64,000 nucleotides of DNA, from contig NZ_CP070326.1 of the NCBI RefSeq assembly GCF_016917755.1, forward strand, positions 6,510,001 through 6,574,000, written 5' to 3'. Of the stretch, positions 8,973-17,120 are shown piece after piece. The position numbers and the translations under genes are program-made. Under the pieces are notes generated by a model, which was not told the DNA's origin, did not search any database, and saw only the letters and a list, made by a program, of their open reading frames with translations. Each line of letters opens with the position of its first letter. Position 1 is the first letter of the stretch. Origin of the DNA: Streptomyces noursei (GTDB lineage: Bacteria; Actinomycetota; Actinomycetes; Streptomycetales; Streptomycetaceae).

Positions 8973-10301
8973 ATGATGCGTACGCGTCCGCTGAAGGTGG
9001 CGCTGCTGGGCTGTGGTGTTGTCGGCTCAGAGGTGGCGCGCATCATGACGACGCACGCCGACGACCTCACGGCCCGCATCGGTGCGCCCGTGGAGCTCGC
9101 CGGGATCGCCGTCCGCCGCCCGGAGAAGGTGCGGGCCGGGATCCCGGCCGAGCTGATCACCACCGATGCGACCGCGCTCGTCAAACGCGGCGACATCGAC
9201 GTCGTCATCGAGGTGATCGGTGGGATCGAGCCCGCCCGGGGCCTGATCACCACCGCCTTCGAGCACGGCGCGAGCGTGGTGTCGGCCAACAAGGCGCTGG
9301 TGGCGGCCGACGGTGCCGCACTGCACGCGGCGGCCGAGAAGCACAACGCCGACCTGTACTACGAGGCGGCGGTCGCCGGTGCGATCCCGCTGGTGCGCCC
9401 GCTGCGCGAGTCGCTCGCCGGCGACAAGGTCAACCGCGTCCTCGGCATCGTCAACGGCACCACCAACTTCATCCTCGACAAGATGGACACCACCGGCGCC
9501 GGCTACAGCGAGGCGCTGGACGAGGCCACCGCACTGGGGTACGCCGAGGCCGACCCGACCGCCGACGTCGAGGGTTTCGACGCCGCCGCCAAGGCCGCGA
9601 TCCTCGCCGGGATCGCCTTCCACACCCGCGTCACCATGGACGACGTGCACCGCGAGGGCCTGACCGAGGTCACCGCCGCCGACATCGCCTCCGCCAAGCG
9701 GATGGGCTGCACGGTCAAGCTGCTGGCCATCTGCGAGCGGGCCGCGGACGGCGCGTCGGTGACCGCGCGGGTGCACCCGGCGATGATCCCGCTGACCCAT
9801 CCGCTGGCCTCCGTGCGCGAGGCGTACAACGCGGTCTTCGTGGAGGCCGAGGCGGCCGGCCAGCTGATGTTCTACGGGCCGGGCGCGGGCGGTTCCCCGA
9901 CCGCCTCGGCGGTCCTCGGCGACCTCGTCGCGGTCTGCCGCAACAAGCTCGCCGGAGCCACCGGGCCGGGGGAGTCCGCGTACACCGCGCTGCCCGTCAG
10001 CCCCATGGGCGAGGTCGTCACCCGCTACCACATCAGCCTCGACGTGGCCGACAAACCGGGCGTCCTGGCGCAGGTCGCGACGATCTTCGCCGAACACGGC
10101 GTATCGATCGATACGGTCCGTCAGCAGGGGAAGGGTGGGGGTACCTCCCACTCGAACGTAGTTGAGAGTGGGGGCGAGGCGGACCTCGTCGTCGTCACCC
10201 ACCGAGCGACCGACGCGGCGCTGTCGTCGACGGTCGGGGCACTGCGCGAGCTGGACACCGTCCGCGGTGTCGTCAGCATCATGCGGGTCGAAGGGGAGTA
10301 A
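8973..10301 (+). CDS. hom: homoserine dehydrogenase with an in-frame repeat insertion in its ACT domain
   Basis: A 442-residue NAD(P)-dependent enzyme reducing aspartate semialdehyde to homoserine. It has the N-terminal GCGVVGSEVARI nucleotide-binding loop, the catalytic region with VNGTTNFIL and EADPTADVEGFDAAAK, and a C-terminal ACT regulatory domain (from about YHISLDVADKPG). The ATG at 8973 has GACGAGG five bases upstream; earlier in-frame starts lack such a site. The ACT domain contains an odd insertion, around TSHSNVVESGG, encoded by a copy of the mini-repeat at 10137-10179. It falls between a helix and the next strand, so feedback control by threonine could be altered although catalysis should survive. 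Confidence 0.95.
   Translation: MMRTRPLKVALLGCGVVGSEVARIMTTHADDLTARIGAPVELAGIAVRRPEKVRAGIPAELITTDATALVKRGDIDVVIEVIGGIEPARGLITTAFEHGASVVSANKALVAADGAALHAAAEKHNADLYYEAAVAGAIPLVRPLRESLAGDKVNRVLGIVNGTTNFILDKMDTTGAGYSEALDEATALGYAEADPTADVEGFDAAAKAAILAGIAFHTRVTMDDVHREGLTEVTAADIASAKRMGCTVKLLAICERAADGASVTARVHPAMIPLTHPLASVREAYNAVFVEAEAAGQLMFYGPGAGGSPTASAVLGDLVAVCRNKLAGATGPGESAYTALPVSPMGEVVTRYHISLDVADKPGVLAQVATIFAEHGVSIDTVRQQGKGGGTSHSNVVESGGEADLVVVTHRATDAALSSTVGALRELDTVRGVVSIMRVEGE
10137..10179 (+). repeat. hairpin mini-repeat, copy A, inside hom
   Basis: A 43-base element: a GGGGGTACC lead, then a hairpin with arms CCCACTC and GAGTGGG around GAACGTAGTTGA, then GGGGGCGAGG. Closely related copies lie at 45020-45059 and 45471-45513, and a diverged reverse copy at 43445-43521. 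It is read in frame as part of the Hom ACT domain. Confidence 0.8.
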
Positions 10302-10309
10302 AGGAACCC

Positions 10310-11395
10310 ATGTCTGCCAATTCCACCGTGACCACCGCGAACGGCCAGTGGCGCGGAATCATCGAGGAGTACCGCGACCGGCTGCCGGTCAGCGACACGA
10401 CCGAGGTCGTCACCCTCCGGGAAGGCGGTACGCCGCTGGTGCCCGCCCAGGTGCTGTCGGAGCGCACCGGGTGCGAGGTGCACCTCAAGGTCGAGGGTGC
10501 CAACCCCACGGGCTCGTTCAAGGACCGCGGGATGACGATGGCCATCACCCGCGCCAAGGAGGAGGGTGCCAAGGCCGTCATCTGCGCCTCCACCGGCAAC
10601 ACCTCCGCCTCGGCCGCCGCCTACGCGGTCCGCGCCGGAATGGTCTGCGCGGTCCTGGTCCCGCAGGGCAAGATCGCGCTCGGCAAGATGGGCCAGGCGC
10701 TGGTGCACGGCGCCAAGATCCTCCAGGTCGATGGAAATTTCGACGACTGTCTGACCCTGGCCCGGGGTCTCTCCGAGAAGTACCCGGTCGCACTTGTGAA
10801 CTCCGTGAACCCGGTGCGCATCGAGGGCCAGAAGACCGCGGCCTTCGAAATCGTCGACATGCTCGGTGACGCCCCGGACATCCATGTGCTGCCCGTCGGC
10901 AACGCCGGCAACATCACCGCCTACTGGAGGGGCTACCGGGAGTACGCGGCCGACGGCATCGCCGCCCGCACCCCGCGGATGTGGGGCTTCCAGGCGTCCG
11001 GCAGCGCCCCGATCGTGCGCGGCGAGGTGGTCAAGGACCCGCACACCATCGCCACCGCGATCCGGATCGGCAACCCCGCCTCGTGGGAGTTCGCCGAGCG
11101 CGCCCGGGACGAGTCCGGCGGCCTCATCGACGAGGTGACGGACCGTCAAATCCTGGCGGCGTACCGCCTGTTGGCCGCCAAGGAGGGCGTCTTCGTGGAG
11201 CCCGCCTCGGCCGCCTCGGTCGCCGGTCTGCTCAAGGCCGCCGAGGAGGGCAAGGTCGACCCCGGCCAGCGGATCGTCTGCACGGTCACCGGTAACGGCC
11301 TCAAGGACCCCGACTGGGCGGTGGCCGGTGCGCCGCAGCCGGTCACGGTCCCGATCGACGCCGACGCCGCCGCCGAGCGGCTCGGCCTCGCCTGA
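10310..11395 (+). CDS. thrC: threonine synthase
   Basis: A 361-residue PLP enzyme converting O-phosphohomoserine to L-threonine. The PLP Lys lies in GSFKDRGMT, the phosphate-binding Gly-rich loop in PVGNAGNITAYW, and the Asn/Ser substrate motif in STGNTSASAAAYA. Length fits the short bacterial class. The ATG at 10310 has AAAGGA upstream and lies 8 bases after hom, so the two are almost certainly co-transcribed. Together with hom and thrB it completes the path from aspartate semialdehyde to threonine. Confidence 0.96.
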   Translation: MSANSTVTTANGQWRGIIEEYRDRLPVSDTTEVVTLREGGTPLVPAQVLSERTGCEVHLKVEGANPTGSFKDRGMTMAITRAKEEGAKAVICASTGNTSASAAAYAVRAGMVCAVLVPQGKIALGKMGQALVHGAKILQVDGNFDDCLTLARGLSEKYPVALVNSVNPVRIEGQKTAAFEIVDMLGDAPDIHVLPVGNAGNITAYWRGYREYAADGIAARTPRMWGFQASGSAPIVRGEVVKDPHTIATAIRIGNPASWEFAERARDESGGLIDEVTDRQILAAYRLLAAKEGVFVEPASAASVAGLLKAAEEGKVDPGQRIVCTVTGNGLKDPDWAVAGAPQPVTVPIDADAAAERLGLA

Positions 11396-11751
11396 CCGGC
11401 CCGGACGCCCCCGGGCCTGCGGATATGTCGCGGGGGCGACGGGTCGGCCGGCCGCCCGTCGCCCCTCGTGGCGCCCTGTGCACCAAGCCCCGGCAAACGC
11501 TGCAAACACTGCAAATGCGGCGTCGGGGCATACGATGGCGTGCGACACGCATCGTGCGCCTCCTGTGCGCCCTATGTCGCGACAGAACCTTCCTTCGATA
11601 GGCTGGCACCCAACTCCCCTCCCCACGGCATAACGCAGTGGTGTGCAGGGCAGGTCAGAACAGACCCCACGAGCCGACCGGGCACCTCGGTGCCGCCGGT
11701 GCTGCGCTCCGGGTCAGTACCGCAGCATCAACCAAGGAGAGTCATCGAGCG
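11396..11751. promoter_or_regulatory. thrC-thrB intergenic region with imperfect 9-base tandem repeats
   Basis: A 356-base gap in an otherwise tight amino-acid cluster. At 11493-11519 there are three imperfect tandem units (GCAAACGCT, GCAAACACT, GCAAATGCG), unusually A-rich for this genome. It is followed by a run of purine-poor DNA up to the thrB ribosome-binding site AAGGAGAG at 11734-11741. The size suggests thrB has its own promoter, but no clear -10/-35 is visible. Confidence 0.4.
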
Positions 11752-12669
11752 ATGGCCGGTCCCGCGTTCCGCGCCGCCGCCGTCCGGGTGCGCACCCCCG
11801 CTACCAGCGCCAATCTCGGCCCCGGCTTCGATGCCCTGGGACTTTCCCTGGGTCTGTACGACGACGTCGTGGTGCGTGTCGCCGACTCCGGCCTGCACGT
11901 CGACATCGCCGGCGAGGGAGCCGACACGCTGCCGCGCGACGAGAACCATCTGCTCGTACGGGCCATGCGCACCGCCTTCGACCTGCTCGGCGGGCAGCCG
12001 CGCGGCCTGGAAATCGTCTGCGCCAACCGCATTCCGCACGGCCGCGGCCTGGGCTCCTCATCGGCCGCCATCTGCGCCGGGATCGTCGCCGCCCGCGCCG
12101 TGACCATAGGCGGCGAGCAGAAGCTCGACGACACCGCGCTGCTGGAACTCGCCAACGAGATCGAGGGCCATCCCGACAACGTCGCCGCCTGTCTGCTCGG
12201 TGGTTTCACCCTTGCCTGGATGGACACCGGCACCGCCCGGGCGATCCGGATGGATCCCGCCGATTCCATCGTTCCGGTGGTCTTCGTGCCCGGCAAACCG
12301 GTGCTGACCGAGACCGCTCGCGGACTGCTGCCGCGCACCGTCCCGCACGTGGACGCCGCGGCCAACGCCGGTCGCGCCGCACTGCTCGTCGAGGCCCTGA
12401 CCAGGCGCCCCGAGCTGCTGCTCGCCGCGACCGAGGACCGACTTCACCAGGACTACCGCACCCCGGCGATGCCGGAGAGCATGGCCCTGGTGAACCGACT
12501 GCGCGCGGACGGCGTCCCCGCAGTCATCTCCGGTGCGGGCCCGACGGTGCTCGCACTGGTGGAAGAAGCGGCGGCCGACAAGGTCGCGGCGCTGGCGGGA
12601 GAGGGGTGGGCGGCCAACCGGCTGACCCTCGACGCGGCTGGTACGTGTGTGCTGCCGCTCGCCGGGTGA
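11752..12669 (+). CDS. thrB: homoserine kinase
   Basis: A 305-residue GHMP-family kinase that phosphorylates L-homoserine with ATP. The GHMP ATP-binding motif is IPHGRGLGSSSAA near residue 95, and the N-terminal TSANLGPGFD and C-terminal SGAGPTVLAL motifs are also present. The start ATG at 11752 has the strong site AAGGAGAG 10 bases upstream; the frame stays open earlier but has no other plausible start. It ends 43 bases before a putative rho leader ORF. Confidence 0.95.
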   Translation: MAGPAFRAAAVRVRTPATSANLGPGFDALGLSLGLYDDVVVRVADSGLHVDIAGEGADTLPRDENHLLVRAMRTAFDLLGGQPRGLEIVCANRIPHGRGLGSSSAAICAGIVAARAVTIGGEQKLDDTALLELANEIEGHPDNVAACLLGGFTLAWMDTGTARAIRMDPADSIVPVVFVPGKPVLTETARGLLPRTVPHVDAAANAGRAALLVEALTRRPELLLAATEDRLHQDYRTPAMPESMALVNRLRADGVPAVISGAGPTVLALVEEAAADKVAALAGEGWAANRLTLDAAGTCVLPLAG

Positions 12670-13042
12670 TCGCACCGAGCGATCGTCGATTGCCGGTCTT
12701 GGAGAGGGGGAATGTTTGTTGGATCCGGTAGTGTTAACCTCAAGTCAGTACTCGACGCCAGTGTGGCGCGGTGCTTCGTGTCCCCCATTGGGACCACTTT
12801 CTTCCGGGAGCCTCCCAAACTGCTTGGAGCAATTGCCTGAGCAGAAGTGAGCACGCTCCGGAATCGGCGTGACGACAAAAGACACACCCCAGATCTTCAC
12901 GCCGAAGCCATGAATTGATCTTTCCGCCGTATCCGGCGGGACCACCGCCCCGGCCCGGTCCGCAAGACCCAGGACCCAGCCGGACAGCACAACCGGTCGC
13001 CGAGCCAGACAGGCCGACGCCCGCTCCAGGGAAGGACCCTTC
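12670..13042 (+). promoter_or_regulatory. long 5' region of rho
   Basis: A 373-base leader lies between thrB and rho. It contains GGTAGTGTTAACCT at 12727-12740, which resembles a Streptomyces -10 (TAGTGT), and a possible leader ORF (12712-12840). The second half is unusually A/T-tolerant (around 12840-12930). Rho genes are commonly autoregulated through such leaders; whether that happens here is inference. Confidence 0.5.
12712..12840 (+). CDS. possible 42-residue leader peptide upstream of rho
   Basis: An ATG preceded by GGAGAGGGGGA opens a 42-codon frame that stops about 200 bases before rho. Nothing in the peptide (start MFVGSGSVNLK, end LLGAIA) is recognisable. A likely -10 box lies inside the frame, so if transcription starts there the ATG is not in the mRNA. 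I list it as a candidate only. Confidence 0.25.
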   Translation: MFVGSGSVNLKSVLDASVARCFVSPIGTTFFREPPKLLGAIA

Positions 13043-15058
13043 GTGAGCGACACCACCGATCTGATGGGCGCGCGCACCGATGGCAGTGCCACCACGCCCG
13101 CCACGGACGCTCCCGCCGCGCCTGCCACCACGCGACGCCGCCGCTCCGGCACCGGCCTTGAGGGCATGGTCCTGGCAGAGCTCCAGCAGATTGCCTCCGG
13201 CCTCGGTATCAAGGGCACCGCGCGGATGCGCAAGAGCCAGCTGATCGAGGTCATCAAGGAGAAGCAGGCTGCCGGTTCCGGGGCCGCTGCCAAGGCCGAC
13301 GCGCCCGCAGACACCGAGACCAAGCCCAAGCGCCGCACGACCTCCAAGGCCCGTACGGGCGAGGACGGCGCCGAGCCGGCGGCCAAGGCCGAGAAGGCCG
13401 CCAAGTCGACCAAGGCCGCGGACAAGTCCGGGACGCAGCAGCAGATCGACATCCCGGGCCAGCCGGTCAGCGACGAGGCGCCGGCCGGCGAGCGTCGCCG
13501 TCGCCGGGCCACCGCCCCCGCGGGCAGCCCGGACGCCGACGTCCGCACCGAGGCCAAGGTCGAGGCCGCCACCGCGGTCAAGACCGAGGTCCGTACCGAC
13601 ACCGCGGTCGCCCCGCAGGAGGCCGGCGAGGGCCGGTCCGCCAAGGGCGCCGAGCGCCAGGACCGCGGGGACCGCCAGGACCGCGGTCAGAAGGGCGAGC
13701 GCGGTCGGCGCGATCGTGACCGCGATCGTGACCGCGACCGTCGTAAGACCGACGCGGGCGACAGCGGCCAGGGCGGCAACCGCCAGCGGGACCGCCGGGA
13801 CGGCGACGACGAGGACTTCGAGGGCGGCCGGCGCGGTCGGCGCGGCCGTTACCGCGACCGCCGCGGGCGCCGTGGCCGCGAGGACTTCGCCGGTGAGCCG
13901 CAGGTGGCCGAGGACGACGTGCTGATCCCGGTCGCGGGCATCCTCGACATCCTCGACAACTACGCGTTCATCCGGACCTCCGGCTACCTGCCCGGTCCGA
14001 ACGACGTGTACGTCTCGCTCGCCCAGGTCCGCAAGAACGGCCTGCGCAAGGGCGACCACGTCACCGGCGCGGTCCGCCAGCCCAAGGACGGCGAGCGGCG
14101 CGAGAAGTTCAACGCCCTGGTGCGACTGGACAGCGTCAACAGCATGGCGCCCGAACAGGGCCGCCAGCGGCCGGAGTTCGGGAAGCTGACGCCCCTTTAC
14201 CCGCAGGAGCGACTGCGCCTGGAGGGCGAGTCGGGCGGCCTGACGACCCGGATCATCGACCTGGTCACGCCGATCGGCAAGGGCCAGCGTGGTCTGATCG
14301 TGGCCCCGCCGAAGACCGGCAAGACCATGATCATGCAGGCGATCGCCAACTCGATCACCCGCAACAACCCCGAGTGCCACCTGATGGTCGTCCTCGTCGA
14401 CGAGCGTCCGGAAGAGGTCACCGACATGCAGCGGTCGGTCAAGGGCGAGGTCATCTCCTCGACCTTCGACCGCCCGGCCGAGGACCACACCACCGTCGCC
14501 GAGCTCGCCATCGAGCGCGCCAAGCGCCTGGTGGAGCTGGGTCACGACGTCGTCGTCCTGCTGGACTCCATCACCCGCCTGGGCCGCGCGTACAACCTCG
14601 CGGCGCCCGCCTCCGGCCGCATCCTGTCCGGTGGTGTCGACTCGACCGCGCTCTACCCGCCGAAGCGCTTCTTCGGTGCCGCGCGCAACATCGAGGACGG
14701 CGGTTCGCTGACCATCCTGGCCACCGCGCTGGTCGAGACCGGCTCGCGGATGGACGAGGTGATCTTCGAGGAGTTCAAGGGCACCGGCAACCTGGAGCTC
14801 AAGCTCGACCGCAAGCTCTCCGACAAGCGCATCTTCCCCGCGGTGGACGTGGACGCGTCCAGCACCCGTAAGGAAGAGATCCTGATGGGCAGCGACGAGC
14901 TGGCCATCGTCTGGAAGCTGCGCCGGGTGCTGCACGCGCTGGACCAGCAGCAGGCCATCGAGCTGCTGCTGGACAAGATGAAGCAGACGAAGTCCAACGC
15001 GGAGTTCCTGCTCCAGATCCAGAAGACGACGCCGACCACGGGCAACGGCAACGACTGA
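13043..15058 (+). CDS. rho: transcription termination factor Rho with large N-terminal insertion
   Basis: A 671-residue hexameric RNA helicase that releases transcripts. After a Rho N-terminal domain (about residues 35-75) comes a long low-complexity insertion (about 80-285) that is first Lys/Ala-rich, then Arg/Asp/Gly-rich with RDRDRD and RRGRRGR tracts. The RNA-binding cold-shock-like domain follows (from ILDILDNYAFIRTSG). The ATPase core has Walker A PPKTGKT with Lys427, the Q-loop and R-loop. Actinobacterial Rho proteins typically carry this kind of insertion, which adds RNA affinity. Start is GTG 13043, just after AGGGAAGGACC. A strong hairpin follows the gene. Confidence 0.96.
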   Translation: MSDTTDLMGARTDGSATTPATDAPAAPATTRRRRSGTGLEGMVLAELQQIASGLGIKGTARMRKSQLIEVIKEKQAAGSGAAAKADAPADTETKPKRRTTSKARTGEDGAEPAAKAEKAAKSTKAADKSGTQQQIDIPGQPVSDEAPAGERRRRRATAPAGSPDADVRTEAKVEAATAVKTEVRTDTAVAPQEAGEGRSAKGAERQDRGDRQDRGQKGERGRRDRDRDRDRDRRKTDAGDSGQGGNRQRDRRDGDDEDFEGGRRGRRGRYRDRRGRRGREDFAGEPQVAEDDVLIPVAGILDILDNYAFIRTSGYLPGPNDVYVSLAQVRKNGLRKGDHVTGAVRQPKDGERREKFNALVRLDSVNSMAPEQGRQRPEFGKLTPLYPQERLRLEGESGGLTTRIIDLVTPIGKGQRGLIVAPPKTGKTMIMQAIANSITRNNPECHLMVVLVDERPEEVTDMQRSVKGEVISSTFDRPAEDHTTVAELAIERAKRLVELGHDVVVLLDSITRLGRAYNLAAPASGRILSGGVDSTALYPPKRFFGAARNIEDGGSLTILATALVETGSRMDEVIFEEFKGTGNLELKLDRKLSDKRIFPAVDVDASSTRKEEILMGSDELAIVWKLRRVLHALDQQQAIELLLDKMKQTKSNAEFLLQIQKTTPTTGNGND

Positions 15059-15083
15059 CGCCCGCGGCCACGCCGCCTTGCGA

Positions 15084-15119
15084 CCGGGCCCCCTCACCCC
15101 CGCGGGTGAGGGGGCCCGG
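15084..15119 (+). terminator. strong hairpin terminator after rho
   Basis: A perfect 16-base-pair stem (left arm CCGGGCCCCCTCACCC) with a CCGC loop, 25 bases after the rho stop; no U tract follows. Confidence 0.85.
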
Positions 15120-15424
15120 CGCGTTCCGTCCGGCCGCGCCCCGCGGGTGTGAGCTGCGCCGCGCGGCACCGTGTCCCGATTGAGACCTTTCGCACAGATC
15201 CGTACGGCGTACGAGGTTTCCTCCCGCGCACACGCCGCGGCGAAAGCGCTGGTGAGAGCCGTGTAGCGGCCCGCGCGCCGGCTCCGCGCACCCCGTTCTT
15301 CTAAGAAGACGCTCATAACGCGCTGTGCAACCCTTCCGGTCGGCCTCTCGTCTGACTAGGCAATCCACCGCTTACGGCAGGGAGACGGCGAGGCGCAGTC
15401 GACCGACGAAGGACTGAGGAACAG
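15120..15424. promoter_or_regulatory. upstream region of the LCP gene
   Basis: This 305-base gap holds no gene. At 15297-15309 there is a 13-base palindrome TCTTCT-A-AGAAGA, A/T-rich against a G/C background and about 115 bases before the LCP start, a plausible operator. No confident -10/-35 pair was found. Confidence 0.4.
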
Positions 15425-16549
15425 ATGGCGCAGAGCGACGGGACCGCGCAGGCGGCCGGAGACCGCGGCCGCTCCATACGTGCCACCGGCCGGCGGCGCA
15501 AGGCCCCCACCCGGCGTCGCCGGGCCCTCACCACCACGCTGTGCGCGCTGGTCGGCGTCGTCCTGCTCGGCGGCGCCGGGCTCGGCTACCTCTACTTCAA
15601 GTTCAACGGCAACCTGACCGGCGTCGACATCAACGCCGCGCTCGGCAAGGACCGGCCCCAGAACATCGACAACGGCTCGATGGACATCCTCGTCATGGGC
15701 TCCGACTCCCGCTCCGGCAGCAACGCCTCCTACGGCAAGGACGAGGGCGGGGCGCGCTCGGACACCGCGATGATCGTGCACGTCTTCAAGGGCCACAAGA
15801 AGGCCAGCGTCGTCAGCATCCCCCGGGACACCCTGGTCACCCGGCCCGACTGCACCCAGGGCGGCCGGACCGTCCCCGGGCAGCGCCGGGCGATGTTCAA
15901 CACCGCCTTCGAGGTCGGCGGACCGGCCTGCGCCGTCAAGACCGTCGAGTCGATGAGCGGGATCCGCATGGACCACTTCGTCGAGGTCGACTTCACCGGC
16001 TTCAAGAAGCTGATCGACGCCCTCGGCGGGGTGGAGATCACCACCTCCAAGCCGATCAACGACAAGTACAGCCACCTGCACCTGCAGCCCGGCACCCACA
16101 CCCTGGGCGGCGAGGACGCCCTCGGGCTGGTCCGCACCCGGCACGGCGTCCCCGGCGGCGACGGCAGTGACCTGGGCCGCATCCAGCTCCAGCAGACCTT
16201 CGTCAAGGCGCTGATGAAGCAGGTCCGCAGCGTCGGCCTGCTCACCAACCCGGCCAAGCTCTACACCATCGCCGACACCGCCACCAAGGCCGTCACCACC
16301 GACACCGACCTCAACTCGGTCACCGCGCTGACCGGCCTGGCCAAGGAGCTCGGCGGGATACCGGCCGACGCCATCGACATGGTGACGCTCCCGGTGACGT
16401 ACGACCCGATCAACCCCGATCGGGTGCTGCCGCTCACCACCCAGGGCCGCAAGGTCTGGGACGCGCTCCGCGACGACCAGGACATTCCGAAGTCCGCGAT
16501 CAAGGGTTCCGCAGGTGACAAGGGCGGTACGTCCCACTACGTGAAGTAG
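15425..16549 (+). CDS. LytR-CpsA-Psr (LCP) family cell-wall glycopolymer transferase
   Basis: A 374-residue membrane-anchored protein. A basic cytoplasmic N-terminus (to about residue 38) is followed by one membrane helix (about 39-60) and an extracellular LCP domain. Typical LCP elements are present: DILVMGSDSR, the RSDTAMIVHV region, the SIPRDTLV strand with its conserved Arg-Asp, and the C-terminal VRTRH. These enzymes attach teichoic-acid-like or other anionic polymers from lipid carriers to peptidoglycan. ATG 15425 is preceded by GAGGA. It stands between rho and rpmE, each with its own spacing, so probably an independent unit. Confidence 0.92.
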   Translation: MAQSDGTAQAAGDRGRSIRATGRRRKAPTRRRRALTTTLCALVGVVLLGGAGLGYLYFKFNGNLTGVDINAALGKDRPQNIDNGSMDILVMGSDSRSGSNASYGKDEGGARSDTAMIVHVFKGHKKASVVSIPRDTLVTRPDCTQGGRTVPGQRRAMFNTAFEVGGPACAVKTVESMSGIRMDHFVEVDFTGFKKLIDALGGVEITTSKPINDKYSHLHLQPGTHTLGGEDALGLVRTRHGVPGGDGSDLGRIQLQQTFVKALMKQVRSVGLLTNPAKLYTIADTATKAVTTDTDLNSVTALTGLAKELGGIPADAIDMVTLPVTYDPINPDRVLPLTTQGRKVWDALRDDQDIPKSAIKGSAGDKGGTSHYVK

Positions 16550-16724
16550 CCGCGACCCCGCGTCGACCGCCCGGGAATGCCGGGTGGGCGGGCGGGGGAA
16601 TAGCTCCGGCCGTACCCCCGTTTTGGGAGATACGGCCAGTGCTGGCAGACTGGACCGTCGGCCCCGGTTCACGTGACGCAATCAGCGCCACGACCCGGTG
16701 CACTCCCGAACCTAGGAGAATCCC

Positions 16725-16949
16725 TTGAAGCGCGACATCCACCCGGAGTACGTCGAGACCCAGGTCAGCTGCACCTGTGGCGCGTCCTTCACCACCCGTA
16801 GCACCGTGGCCGGCGGCAGCATCCGCGCGGACATCTGCTCCGAGTGCCACCCGTTCTACACGGGCAAGCAGAAGATCATGGACACGGGCGGCCGTGTGGC
16901 CCGCTTCGAGGCCCGCTTCGGCAAGTCCGCCGCGGCCGCCAAGAAGTAG
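16725..16949 (+). CDS. rpmE: ribosomal protein L31, zinc-binding form
   Basis: A 74-residue 50S subunit protein. It has the four-cysteine zinc site of the C+ type L31: C-T-C near residue 16 and C-S-E-C near residue 38. Streptomycetes usually have a second, zinc-free L31 that replaces it in zinc starvation. Translation starts at a TTG codon (16725) with TAGGAGA 6 bases upstream; no ATG or GTG fits the family start MKRDIHP. A 175-base gap upstream probably holds its promoter. Confidence 0.96.
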   Translation: MKRDIHPEYVETQVSCTCGASFTTRSTVAGGSIRADICSECHPFYTGKQKIMDTGGRVARFEARFGKSAAAAKK

Positions 16950-17120
16950 CGACCCGCAAGGCGCCGGTCTCCGGTCGCCCCCGGATCAGGGGGGACCGGA
17001 CCGGCGTCTTTGTCGTCCGTACCCTCTGCCCCTCCGGCCGGGGGGACGGCCCGCCGCACCGCGGCACAGGGGCACTGTCGCCCAGGGAAGTCACACCAGC
17101 AGTCAGCAGAGGAACACACG

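Noticed and set aside
12716..12740. A canonical -35/-10 promoter for rho
   Set aside because: The TAGTGT hexamer has no -35 at the right spacing (TTGTTG is only 7 bases away), so I list the region without a firm promoter call.
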